Source of the DNA: Methylobacterium radiotolerans JCM 2831
Lineage (GTDB): Bacteria; Pseudomonadota; Alphaproteobacteria; Rhizobiales; Beijerinckiaceae
Assembly (NCBI RefSeq): GCF_000019725.1
Contig: NC_010510.1
Location: 400,501 to 464,500 of the forward strand
DNA length: 64,000 bases
Reading direction: 5' to 3'
In this document: positions 24,312 to 32,427 of the stretch, in pieces
How the letters are laid out: every line of letters starts with the position of its first letter
Position numbering within the stretch: position 1 is the first letter of the stretch
Translations under genes and position numbers: made by a program
Notes under the pieces: model-generated
Seen by the model: only the letters and a program-made list of their open reading frames with translations
Databases searched by the model: none
What the model was told of the DNA's origin: nothing

Positions 24312-25199
24312 ATGGAAGCTGTCGCCCTCCGGCCCGCCCCCGAAGCCGAACCCGTGCGAACGGATCTCTCCCCGCCTGCCGTTCCGGCCAAGCACGCCGG
24401 CGGCCGCGCCCGGCGCTGGCTTCGCCTGCACGGGGCCGAGTTCCGCGCCGCCCTGATCGGGCTCGTCTCGCTCGTCCTGTTCGTCGCGCTCTGGCAGTAC
24501 CTGACCGCGAACCGCGTCGCGCTCTACGTGCGGTTCCTCAACATCCCGACCCCGATGGACGTGCTCGGCCGTGCGGTCATCGCCCTGCGCAGCCCCGTCT
24601 TCGGCGATCACGTCCTCATCTCCTGCCGCCGGATCCTGCTCGGATTCCTCCTTGCCGGAGGGATCGCGGTGCCGCTCGGGCTGCTGATGGGCCGCTACCG
24701 CCTGCTGCGGGAGATCGCCTTCCCGATCTGCGAGGTGCTGCGGCCGATCCCCGCCATCGCCTGGGTGCCGATGGCGATCATGCTCTGGCCGACGAACGAG
24801 GGCTCGATCGTCTTCATCACCTTCCTCGGATCGTTCTTCCCCATCCTGATCAACACGTTGCAGGGCATGGCGCAGGTCGATCCGGTGCTGGTGCGCGCCG
24901 CTCGGTGCCTGGGCGCCACCGAGCCGGCGGTCTTCCGCGAGGTCTACCTGCCCGCATCGCTGCCGCAGATCTTCACTGGTCTGACCGTCGGCATGGGCGT
25001 CGCCTGGGTCTCGCTGATCGCCGCCGAGATGATCTCGGGCCAGTTCGGCATCGGCTACTTCACCTGGGAGGCCTATTCCCTCGTCCAGTACCCGGACATC
25101 GCCCTCGGCATGATCACGATCGGCCTGCTCGGTCTCGGGTCCAGCTTCGCGATCCGCCTCGTCGGACGCCTCGTCATGCCCTGGGCCGCCGCCCGCTGA
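24312..25199 (+). CDS. ABC transporter permease, NitT/TauT type
   Basis: The 295-residue inner-membrane protein has about six transmembrane segments (ALIGLVSLVLFVALWQYL near 50; IALGMITIGLLGLGSSFAI near 270) and the EAA-loop region LVRAARCLGATEPAVFREVYLPASLPQIFTGL, split here across the coupling helix that contacts the ATPase. It lies 4 nt after the binding-protein gene with GGGAGG as ribosome site. Together with the flanking genes it forms one importer. Confidence 0.88.
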   Translation: MEAVALRPAPEAEPVRTDLSPPAVPAKHAGGRARRWLRLHGAEFRAALIGLVSLVLFVALWQYLTANRVALYVRFLNIPTPMDVLGRAVIALRSPVFGDHVLISCRRILLGFLLAGGIAVPLGLLMGRYRLLREIAFPICEVLRPIPAIAWVPMAIMLWPTNEGSIVFITFLGSFFPILINTLQGMAQVDPVLVRAARCLGATEPAVFREVYLPASLPQIFTGLTVGMGVAWVSLIAAEMISGQFGIGYFTWEAYSLVQYPDIALGMITIGLLGLGSSFAIRLVGRLVMPWAAAR

Positions 25200-25241
25200 G
25201 CTGACCGTCGTCACCGCATAGCATCGAGCGAGGAGCCTGCC

Positions 25242-26102
25242 ATGGCCGAATCGAGCCGGGGCCTGATCGAGGTCCGCGACTTCTGCCTGCGATACGAGAC
25301 GATGGAAGGCTCCGTCGAGGCCGTCTCGAACGCCTCGCTCACGGTGCAGCCCGGGGAGTTCGTCTCGATCATCGGCCCCTCGGGCTGCGGGAAGTCGACC
25401 CTGCTCAATGCCCTCGCCGGGTTCCTCAAGCCGTCGTCCGGGCGGGTCACCGTCGACGGCGAGGCGATCGCGGGACCGAGCGCGGATCGCGGCATGATCT
25501 TCCAGCAATACTCACTGTTTCCCTGGAAGACGGTGCGCGAGAACGTCGAGTTCGGCCTGAAGATGAAGGGCGTCCGGCGCAGCGAGCGCGAGCGGCAGGC
25601 GCGGACGCTGCTCGGCCTCGCCGGGCTCACGGCGTTCGAGAACCACTATCCGGACCGATTGTCCGGCGGGATGAAGCAGCGTGTCGGCATCGTGCGCGCG
25701 CTCGCCACCGGCCCGCGCATCCTGCTGCTCGACGAGCCGTTCGGTGCGCTGGACGCGCAGACCCGGCTGATCATGCAGCAGATCCTCACGAACATGTGGC
25801 AGCGCCTGAAGATCTCGGTGCTGTTCGTGACCCACGACATCGACGAGGCGATCTTCCTCTCCGATCGGGTCTACGTGATGACCGCGCGCCCCGGCAGCAT
25901 CAAGGCCGAGATCGTGGTGCCGCTGCCGCGCCCCCGGCTCCCGGCCGTGACCCTGTCCTCCGAGTTCCTGGGCCTGCGCCGGGGGCTCATGTCGCTGATC
26001 CGCGAGGAGAGCATCCGCGCCATGGGCGGCGAAGTCACCGCCGAGGCGATGAAGGGCCTCGCCATCGATCTCGAAGGCCAGGATCTCGCGGCGGTACTCT
26101 GA
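25242..26102 (+). CDS. ABC transporter ATP-binding protein, NitT/TauT type
   Basis: The 286-residue ATPase shows Walker A GPSGCGKST, the ABC signature LSGGMKQR, Walker B ILLLDEPFGALD and the H-loop VTHDIDEA. Similar to SsuB/TauB/NrtD. A GCGAGGAG sequence precedes the ATG. It completes the first importer of this cluster. Confidence 0.9.
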   Translation: MAESSRGLIEVRDFCLRYETMEGSVEAVSNASLTVQPGEFVSIIGPSGCGKSTLLNALAGFLKPSSGRVTVDGEAIAGPSADRGMIFQQYSLFPWKTVRENVEFGLKMKGVRRSERERQARTLLGLAGLTAFENHYPDRLSGGMKQRVGIVRALATGPRILLLDEPFGALDAQTRLIMQQILTNMWQRLKISVLFVTHDIDEAIFLSDRVYVMTARPGSIKAEIVVPLPRPRLPAVTLSSEFLGLRRGLMSLIREESIRAMGGEVTAEAMKGLAIDLEGQDLAAVL

Positions 26103-26126
26103 ATCCTTCCCTCCACGGACGATCCC

Positions 26127-26465
26127 ATGACCTACGTTGTCACCGAGAACTGCATCCGGTGCAAATACACGGACTGCGTCGAAGTCTGTCCTGTCGATTG
26201 CTTCTATGTCGGCGAGACCATGTTGGTCATCGATCCGGACGAGTGCATCGATTGCGGCGTGTGCGAGCCGGAATGCCCGGCCGACGCCATCAAGGCCGAT
26301 ACGGAGCCGGGCCTGGAGGGTTGGAAGGCCTTCAATGCCAAGTACGCGGCCCTGTGGCCGAACATCGCCGAGAAGGTCGATCCGGCCGCCGACGCGGCCG
26401 AGTGGGATGGACGCGACGGGAAGCTCATCGCGGTCTTCGGCGCGGCCGACCCGGCGGCGGCGTGA
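26127..26465 (+). CDS. fdxA: 7Fe ferredoxin, FdxA type
   Basis: The 112-residue protein is the [3Fe-4S][4Fe-4S] ferredoxin type: N-terminal [14 protein letters not shown], then [12 protein letters not shown], with the long C-terminal extension [20 protein letters not shown] typical of alphaproteobacterial FdxA. It starts 24 nt after the ATPase gene and 19 nt before the reductase gene, which suggests that it ferries electrons from NADPH through the reductase to the AprAB-like enzyme. Confidence 0.9.
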   Translation: MTYVVTENCIRCKYTDCVEVCPVDCFYVGETMLVIDPDECIDCGVCEPECPADAIKADTEPGLEGWKAFNAKYAALWPNIAEKVDPAADAAEWDGRDGKLIAVFGAADPAAA

Positions 26466-26484
26466 ACCAGGGAGAGGCGGAAGA

Positions 26485-27258
26485 ATGAGTAAGTTTCATG
26501 AAGCGCGGGTGCTGTCGGTGCATCACTGGACCGACACCCTGTTCTCGTTCCGCACGACGCGGGACCCGGCGTTCCGGTTCCGCAACGGCGAGTTCACGAT
26601 GATCGGCCTGGAGGTCGAGGGTCGGCCGCTGCTGCGCGCCTACTCGGTGGTCTCGGCCAATTACGAGGACGAGCTGGAGTTCTTCTCGATCAAGGTGCCG
26701 GACGGGCCGCTGACGAGCAAGCTCCAGCACCTCAAGGTCGGCGACCCGATCATCGTCGGCAAGAAGCCGACCGGCACCCTGGTGCTCGACAACCTCCTGC
26801 CCGGCCGGCACCTCTACCTGCTCGGCACCGGCACCGGGCTCGCCCCGTTCCTGTCGATCATCAAGGACCCGGAGACCTACGACCGCTTCGAGAAGGTCGT
26901 GCTGGTCCACGGCTGCCGGCAAGTGCAGGAACTCGCCTACGGCGAGACGATCACCGAGGCGCTGCCCAACCACGAGTTCCTGGGCGAGATGATCGCGGCG
27001 CAGCTGGTCTACTACCCGACCGTGACCCGCGAGCCGTTCCGCAACCGCGGCCGGATCACCGACCTGATGGTCTCGGGCAAGCTGTTCGAGGATATCGGCC
27101 TGCCGCCGATGTCGATCGAGGCCGACCGCTTCATGCTCTGCGGCAGCCCCGACATGATCCGCGACACCCGCGAGTTGCTCACCTCCCGCGGCTACGAGGA
27201 GGGCAACCACGGCGAGGCCGGCCACTACGTCATCGAGAAGGCTTTCGTCGAGAAGTAG
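26485..27258 (+). CDS. fpr: ferredoxin--NADP reductase
   Basis: The 257-residue flavoprotein matches the bacterial Fpr class: the FAD-binding RAYSVVSANYEDELEFFSIKV (RxYS at about 52), the NADP-binding LYLLGTGTGLAPFLSI and the C-terminal GNHGEAGHYVIEKAFVEK typical of the subclass. It transfers electrons between NADPH and ferredoxin in the cytosol. ATG 26485 follows GGAGAGGCGGAAG. Its linkage to fdxA and the AprA-like genes suggests a dedicated electron chain. Confidence 0.92.
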   Translation: MSKFHEARVLSVHHWTDTLFSFRTTRDPAFRFRNGEFTMIGLEVEGRPLLRAYSVVSANYEDELEFFSIKVPDGPLTSKLQHLKVGDPIIVGKKPTGTLVLDNLLPGRHLYLLGTGTGLAPFLSIIKDPETYDRFEKVVLVHGCRQVQELAYGETITEALPNHEFLGEMIAAQLVYYPTVTREPFRNRGRITDLMVSGKLFEDIGLPPMSIEADRFMLCGSPDMIRDTRELLTSRGYEEGNHGEAGHYVIEKAFVEK

Positions 27259-27337
27259 GCGTGCCTGCGCGACGCACGATGGCGCCGGCCCGCGCCCGAC
27301 TTGTGCGCCCGCCCGACTCGATGAATCATCCGGCGCG

Positions 27338-28093
27338 ATGAGCGACCAGACTCCCGCCGACGAGCCCGGTGCCGCGTTCGGCGGCGTTCGCCTCGCGGAG
27401 AAGGCCTACTCGACTGGCGCCCCCAGCGGCCTCCTCGAGCGCCTGTCGCCCGCGGACCGGGAGCGGGTCAGTCGGCACGGCGGCCTCCGCAGCTTCGAGC
27501 GCGGCGCGACGCTGCTCGCCCAGGGCGCCCCACACGACGGCATCATGATCATCGAGACCGGTTTGGTGCGCAGTTTCTACACCGCCCCGACCGGACGCGA
27601 GATCACGCTGGCCTATTGGTCCCCCGGCAATTTCATCGGCGGCCCCGAGATCTTCGGCGGTGGCACGCACATCTGGTCGGCGGTCGCGGCCAAGCGCAGC
27701 ACTGTCACGGTTCTGCCGGGCCGCGGCCTGCGGGCGCTTGCCCGCGAGGTCCCGGACCTCGCGCTGGCGATCATCGACGCTCTCGTCTTCAAAGCGAAGT
27801 GCTACGCCTCCCTCGCGCAGATGCTCGGCACGCGTAGCCTGACCGAGCGGCTCGGCCAGCTTCTCACCCATCTCGCGGCGACCTACGGCCTGCCCCCCGA
27901 GGCGGACGGCAGCGTGACGGTCGCGGCGGCCTTCACCCACGCCGAGATCGCCAACCTGATCGGCGGGACCCGCCAATGGGTCACGATCAGCCTCAACCGG
28001 CTTCAAACTGAGGGCGTCCTGACGCAGCGCAAGGGTCTCCTGGTGATCCGGAAGCCCGATCGCCTGACGACGTTCGGTCTTGATGCGGGCTGA
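27338..28093 (+). CDS. Crp/Fnr-family transcription regulator (second paralog)
   Basis: The 251-residue protein has the same layout as the one at 21948: cNMP-binding roll (GATLLAQGAPHDGIMIIETG, GREITLAYWSPGNFIGGPE) and winged helix (FTHAEIANLIGGTRQWVTISLNRL). The recognition helix TRQWVTISL is identical in both, so they probably bind the same DNA site, while the ligand pockets differ. It closes the first half of the cluster and precedes the hydrolase/second importer genes, with a 270-bp gap that contains no recognisable gene. Confidence 0.88.
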   Translation: MSDQTPADEPGAAFGGVRLAEKAYSTGAPSGLLERLSPADRERVSRHGGLRSFERGATLLAQGAPHDGIMIIETGLVRSFYTAPTGREITLAYWSPGNFIGGPEIFGGGTHIWSAVAAKRSTVTVLPGRGLRALAREVPDLALAIIDALVFKAKCYASLAQMLGTRSLTERLGQLLTHLAATYGLPPEADGSVTVAAAFTHAEIANLIGGTRQWVTISLNRLQTEGVLTQRKGLLVIRKPDRLTTFGLDAG

Positions 28094-28365
28094 GGCGGCG
28101 ACCGCGCAGCCGAGCGTCGTCCCGCAGGGGCGGGCGTTCGTGCGAGAATGCGCGTCTGGCTCCCGCGTGCTCAGGCGATGCCGCTGCTTCTGCTTTGCTG
28201 TGCGCATGATGGGCAATCTGTATTGCGAAGGAAATTATCTGACATGCCCCTCCTGGCGGAAAGATACCATGCCGCCGTCTGGGACAGAGCACAGATCATC
28301 GTCGCGAATGGTGCGACCAGAATTTGGCATGCCCCTTGCTGTTTTCTCATTCAATCGCGAGGGAT

Positions 28366-29679
28366 ATGCGAATCGTGCTTTCGAACTCGACCCATCACGG
28401 CATGTTTACTGAGATCGAGCGCCGGGTTTTCGACCATATCGACGACAGCGCCTGGCTCGAACTCGCCTGCGTGCTTATCCCGGCCGGGCAGCCCGAGGCC
28501 GAGAACCCGCTCGACCCAGACGAGCCGCCCGCCAGCGAGGAGGGGGCGGCCCTTTTCATCGCCGACGTCCTGCGCCGAATGGACTTCTCCGTCGACCTCG
28601 TCGCCAAGCGGCCGGGGCGCCCGAACGTTCTCGGTCTCCTGCCCGGCACCGATCCGGACGGCCCGTCGCTCATCCTCAACGACCACCTCGACACCTATCC
28701 GGCCGGCGACTGGTCGGCCTGGACGATGACCGGCGGCCACCCCTTCCGGCCGACCCGGCACGGGAACCGCCTCTACGCCCGCGGCACCTCGGACACCCGC
28801 GGCAACCTCGCCTGCACCCTGCTCGCCGTGCGCGCGATCCGGGAGGCCGGCATCCGCCTCAAGGGGACGCTGAAATGCGTCTACACCGCCGACGAGGAGA
28901 AAAACGGCCCGGACGGCTCGATCTTCCTCCTAGACGAGCACGGCCTCTGCGCCGACTACACCATCGTCTGCGAGCCGACCGGCTGGACGAAGCCCGACGG
29001 CACGTGGGGCATGGGCATCGCGGTGGCCAACGGCGGCAACTTCCTGGTCGAGGTCGAGACCCGCGGCCTCAAGACCCACCTGTGGCGGCCGGACACGGGG
29101 GTGAACGCCGTCGCCAAGATGGCGCGCCTGCTCCAGGCGCTCGAGACCATGACCTTCGCGCACGTGCCCGCCCGGCTCGCCGGCGGCACGCCGCCGCGCA
29201 CGGCGATCCTGCGCGTCTCGGGCGGCCTGCCCCGGGAGATGCAGTTCACGCCCGATGTCTGCCGCGCCGTGATCGCCGTCGTCGGCATCCTGCCGGGCAT
29301 GAGCGCCGAGAGCGTGATGGCTGACATCCGCGCCGTGATCGCCGCCGCTGCGGCGGCCGACCCCGAGATGCAGGCGAGCGCGCGGCCCTATCCGGGGGCC
29401 CTGTTCGTCGACGGCACCCTGGAGCAGGACGAGGCGGCCGACCCGACCGCCGCCCTCTCCCGCGCTTACAGCCGCCTGCTCGGCGAGGCGCCGCAGGTCT
29501 ACCGCAAGAACGCCTTCAACGACACGATCCGCTTCGCCGAGCGCGGCCACGCCGCCGTGACCTTCGGGCCCGGCGAGGACGGATGGGCGCCGATCAACGA
29601 GTCCATCGACATCGACAAGGCGGTGGCCGCGACCCGCGTCCTGGCGCTCGCCATTCTCGACCTGCTCGGCACCGCCTGA
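28366..29679 (+). CDS. M20-family metallohydrolase (ArgE/DapE/CPG2-like)
   Basis: About 437 residues. Metal-binding motifs are visible: LNDHLDTYPAG (His and Asp), ARGTSDTRGNLAC (bridging Asp) and YTADEEKNGPDGS (catalytic Glu), followed by a dimerisation domain and a C-terminal return with APINESIDIDK. M20 enzymes hydrolyse amide bonds of small N-acyl amino acids or carbamoyl compounds. The start is uncertain: ATG 28366 has GAGGG very close; ATG 28402 begins MFTEIERRVFDHID, which fits the family start, but lacks a ribosome site. It stands 54 nt before the second ABC importer. Confidence 0.82.
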   Translation: MRIVLSNSTHHGMFTEIERRVFDHIDDSAWLELACVLIPAGQPEAENPLDPDEPPASEEGAALFIADVLRRMDFSVDLVAKRPGRPNVLGLLPGTDPDGPSLILNDHLDTYPAGDWSAWTMTGGHPFRPTRHGNRLYARGTSDTRGNLACTLLAVRAIREAGIRLKGTLKCVYTADEEKNGPDGSIFLLDEHGLCADYTIVCEPTGWTKPDGTWGMGIAVANGGNFLVEVETRGLKTHLWRPDTGVNAVAKMARLLQALETMTFAHVPARLAGGTPPRTAILRVSGGLPREMQFTPDVCRAVIAVVGILPGMSAESVMADIRAVIAAAAAADPEMQASARPYPGALFVDGTLEQDEAADPTAALSRAYSRLLGEAPQVYRKNAFNDTIRFAERGHAAVTFGPGEDGWAPINESIDIDKAVAATRVLALAILDLLGTA

Positions 29680-29733
29680 CCCATGAGCGCATTCAGGACC
29701 GTCCCTCTGGCCGCCCCTTTCCGGAGACCTCCC

Positions 29734-30765
29734 ATGAAACGCCTCGCCCTCTGGCTCGCCCTCCTCGGCTCGCTGTTGCTCGGAGCCGCTCCGGCATGGG
29801 CACAAGCCGGAGCGGCGCAGGGCAAGCTGCCGATCCGGATCGGCTTCCAGACCGGCGAGGTGAACGTCCTGCTCTCCTACGCGGTCCAGTCCGGCTTGTT
29901 CGAGAAGGAGGGGCTCGCCGTTACCCTCGCCCAGTTCCCCGCCGGGCCCGCGATGCTGCCGGCGCTCGCCGCCGGCGAGGTCGATCTGGCCTGGATGGGC
30001 GAGTTCCCGGCCGTGACCGGCTATGCCAACGGCCTGCCGATCGAGATCCTGTTCATGGAGCGCATCGACGCCACGAACGTGCGGCTGGTGGCCAACCCGG
30101 CCGCCGGCATCGCGAGCCTCCCCGACCTCAAGGGCAAGCGCATCGGCGTCGCGATCGGCTCGACCAGCCACTATCACCTGCTGCGCGCCCTCGCGCAGGC
30201 CGGCCTGAAGGCGGAAGACGTGCGCCTCGTGAACCTCGCCCCGGCCAACATGCCGCCGGCCTACGCCGCGGGCCAGATCGACGCCGCCTTCGTCTGGGAA
30301 CCGAACGTCGGCGCGATGGAGCGCATGGGCGCCAAGCCGATCGCCTCCACGAAGAGCCTCGGGATGATCACCGGCGGCGTCTGGGTCGCGCGCAAGGCGT
30401 TCGTGACCGGCTCGGGCCCGGCCGTGCAGCGCTTCCTCAAGGCGTGGGACCGGGCGCAGAAGGACTATGCCGACGATCCCGCCGCCGTCCGAGCGGCGGA
30501 GGCCAAGCGGATCGGCATGGGCGGCCCGGACTTCGACGCGCTGGTGGCCGGCCAGAGCGTCGCGCATCCGAGCTTCCGGCAGACGCTCACGGCCGACTTC
30601 CTCGGCGCGCCCGGCCAGGAGATGGACTCCCGGCTGATGAAGCACCTGCACGGCATCGCGGCCTTCCTCGTCGCCGAGAAGCGCATCCAGGCGCCCCCCG
30701 CCGACTGGTCCGGCCTGTTCGACACCAAGCCGATCCAGACCTACCTCGCGGGCGCCTCGCAGTGA
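29734..30765 (+). CDS. SsuA/TauA-like ABC substrate-binding protein
   Basis: The 343-residue periplasmic protein has a signal peptide (LALWLALLGSLLLGAAPAWAQ, in two parts: Leu-rich core at about 4-15, cleavage near 24) and the family blocks IRIGFQTGEVNVLLSYAV, VDLAWMGEFPAV, IGVAIGSTSHYHLLRAL and VWEPNVGAME. These fit sulfonate/taurine-type binding proteins. ATG 29734 follows CCGGAGACC. It overlaps the next gene by GTGA, indicating tight coupling. Substrate: probably a small sulfonate, or a nitrogenous acid. Confidence 0.88.
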   Translation: MKRLALWLALLGSLLLGAAPAWAQAGAAQGKLPIRIGFQTGEVNVLLSYAVQSGLFEKEGLAVTLAQFPAGPAMLPALAAGEVDLAWMGEFPAVTGYANGLPIEILFMERIDATNVRLVANPAAGIASLPDLKGKRIGVAIGSTSHYHLLRALAQAGLKAEDVRLVNLAPANMPPAYAAGQIDAAFVWEPNVGAMERMGAKPIASTKSLGMITGGVWVARKAFVTGSGPAVQRFLKAWDRAQKDYADDPAAVRAAEAKRIGMGGPDFDALVAGQSVAHPSFRQTLTADFLGAPGQEMDSRLMKHLHGIAAFLVAEKRIQAPPADWSGLFDTKPIQTYLAGASQ

Positions 30766-31625
30766 TCCGCGCGGCGCTGCGCGTGGTCCGCCCGCCCGTT
30801 CCGGAGGCCGGCGCGGATCTGTCGAGGCCGGTCCTGGCTTTCGACCGGGTCGGCTTCGCCTATGACGGGCGCAGCGTGATGCGCGACGTCTCCTTCCGCG
30901 TCGGCGCGGGCGAGATCGTCGCGCTGCTCGGACCCTCGGGCTGCGGCAAGACGACGATCCTCAACATGATCGCCGGCTTCCTCGCGCCGACCGTGGGGGT
31001 CGCGCTGCTCGACGGCCGCGAGATCCCCGGGCCGGGGCCCGACCGGGGGGTCGTGTTCCAGGCGGCCGCCCTGTTCGACTGGATGACCGTCGCCGAGAAC
31101 ATCAGTTTCAGCCTGCGCTGCGCTGGGCGGCCGAAGCGGGAGCGGCGGCAGGTCGCGCGGGAGATGGCCGCCCTCGTCGGCCTCGCGGGCCGGGAGGACG
31201 CCTACCCTTACGAACTCTCCGGCGGCATGCGCCAGCGCGTCGGCCTCGCCCGGGTGCTGGCCGCCCGGCCCCGGGTGATGCTGATGGACGAGCCGTTCTC
31301 GGCGCTGGACGTCCAGACCCGCGAAGCGCTCCAGGAGGAGGTACTGCGCATCCGCGACCGCACCGGCTGCACGGTCGTCTTCGTCACCCACAGCATCGAC
31401 GAGGCGGTGTTCCTCGGCGACCGGATCTTCATGCTGGAGGACATCCGCGAGGGCCGGTTCGAGACCTTTCCCGTCGATCTGCCCGCGCCGCGGGCGGCGC
31501 CCGAGAACCGCCTCGCCCCCGGCTTCCTGCGCCTGCGCGAGACGATCTACCGGCGCATGCGCCAAGGCCATGGGTCAGACGGCCATGGGTCAGACGGCCA
31601 TGGGCCGGAGGGAGCGGGAGCATGA
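30762..31625 (+). CDS. ABC transporter ATP-binding protein, SsuB-like
   Basis: The 287-residue ATPase has GPSGCGKTT, the signature LSGGMRQR, Walker B VMLMDEPFSALD and VTHSIDEA. The GTG start overlaps the binding-protein stop (GTGA). The C-terminal end carries a short imperfect peptide repeat, GHGSDGHGSDGHGPEG, caused by a 15-bp tandem repeat in the DNA; it lies outside the conserved domain and ends at the ATGA overlap with the permease gene. Confidence 0.9.
   Translation: MIRAALRVVRPPVPEAGADLSRPVLAFDRVGFAYDGRSVMRDVSFRVGAGEIVALLGPSGCGKTTILNMIAGFLAPTVGVALLDGREIPGPGPDRGVVFQAAALFDWMTVAENISFSLRCAGRPKRERRQVAREMAALVGLAGREDAYPYELSGGMRQRVGLARVLAARPRVMLMDEPFSALDVQTREALQEEVLRIRDRTGCTVVFVTHSIDEAVFLGDRIFMLEDIREGRFETFPVDLPAPRAAPENRLAPGFLRLRETIYRRMRQGHGSDGHGSDGHGPEGAGA
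31566..31605 (+). repeat. 15-bp tandem repeat in ATPase 3' end
   Basis: The unit GGCCATGGGTCAGAC occurs at 31566-31580 and 31581-31595, followed by GGCCATGGGC at 31596-31605, about 2.7 copies. As a multiple of three it keeps the frame and adds five residues per unit. Copy number may vary between strains. Confidence 0.75.
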
Positions 31626-32410
31626 GCGCCGACACCGCCGCGGCGCGGCGCCGCTACCGCATCCTCGCGGTCCTCTCGCCGCTGACCCTCCTCGCCGTCT
31701 GGACGGCGGTGACGGCCCAGGGGGTCGTGACGCCGACGCTGCTGCCCGGCCCGGGCGCCGTGCTCGCGAGCCTCGCGGACATGCTCGGCCACGGCTATTC
31801 CGGGGTCGATCTCGCGACCCACGTGCTGGCGAGCCTCCGGCGGGTCGGCATCGCCTTCGTCGGCGGCGCGGTCCTCGGCACCGGCATCGGCCTCCTGCGC
31901 GGGCGCGTGCCTGAGATCGACGCGCTGTTCCTGGTGCCCTCCGAGCTCGTCCGGCCGATCCCGCCGCTCGGCCTGATCCCGCTCTTCATCCTGTGGTTCG
32001 GGATCGGCGAGACTTCGAAGATCCTGTTGATCTTCCTCTCGGTGTTCCTGATTGCGATGGTCAACGCCCAGGCGGGCGCCGGCGCCTGCGGGCTCGACAC
32101 CCTGCGCGCCGCCCGGTCCATGGGCGCGAGCCGCTGGCAAGCGTTCCGCTTCGTCGTGCTGCCCTCGGCGCTCCCGCAGATCATGACCGGTCTGAGGGTG
32201 GCGATGGGCACGGCGCTGACCATCCTCGTCGCGGCCGAACTGCTCGGGGGCGACCGCGGCCTCGGCTTCGTGATCCTCGACGCGTCGAGCTTCTTCCGCA
32301 CGACCTACGTCTTCGCCGGCATCGTCCTCGTCGGCCTGATCGGCCTGGCGAGCGACCGCGCCATCGCCTTCCTCGGCCGGCGGATCGTCCACTGGGAAGG
32401 CAAGCGCTGA
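31622..32410 (+). CDS. ABC transporter permease, SsuC-like
   Basis: The 262-residue membrane protein has about six spans (ILAVLSPLTLLAVWTAV at the start; YVFAGIVLVGLIGLASD near the end) and the coupling-loop motif AARSMGASRWQAFRFVVLPSALPQ. The ATG overlaps the previous stop (ATGA). This completes the second importer. Confidence 0.9.
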   Translation: MSADTAAARRRYRILAVLSPLTLLAVWTAVTAQGVVTPTLLPGPGAVLASLADMLGHGYSGVDLATHVLASLRRVGIAFVGGAVLGTGIGLLRGRVPEIDALFLVPSELVRPIPPLGLIPLFILWFGIGETSKILLIFLSVFLIAMVNAQAGAGACGLDTLRAARSMGASRWQAFRFVVLPSALPQIMTGLRVAMGTALTILVAAELLGGDRGLGFVILDASSFFRTTYVFAGIVLVGLIGLASDRAIAFLGRRIVHWEGKR

Positions 32411-32427
32411 GCGGACCCGGACACGTC

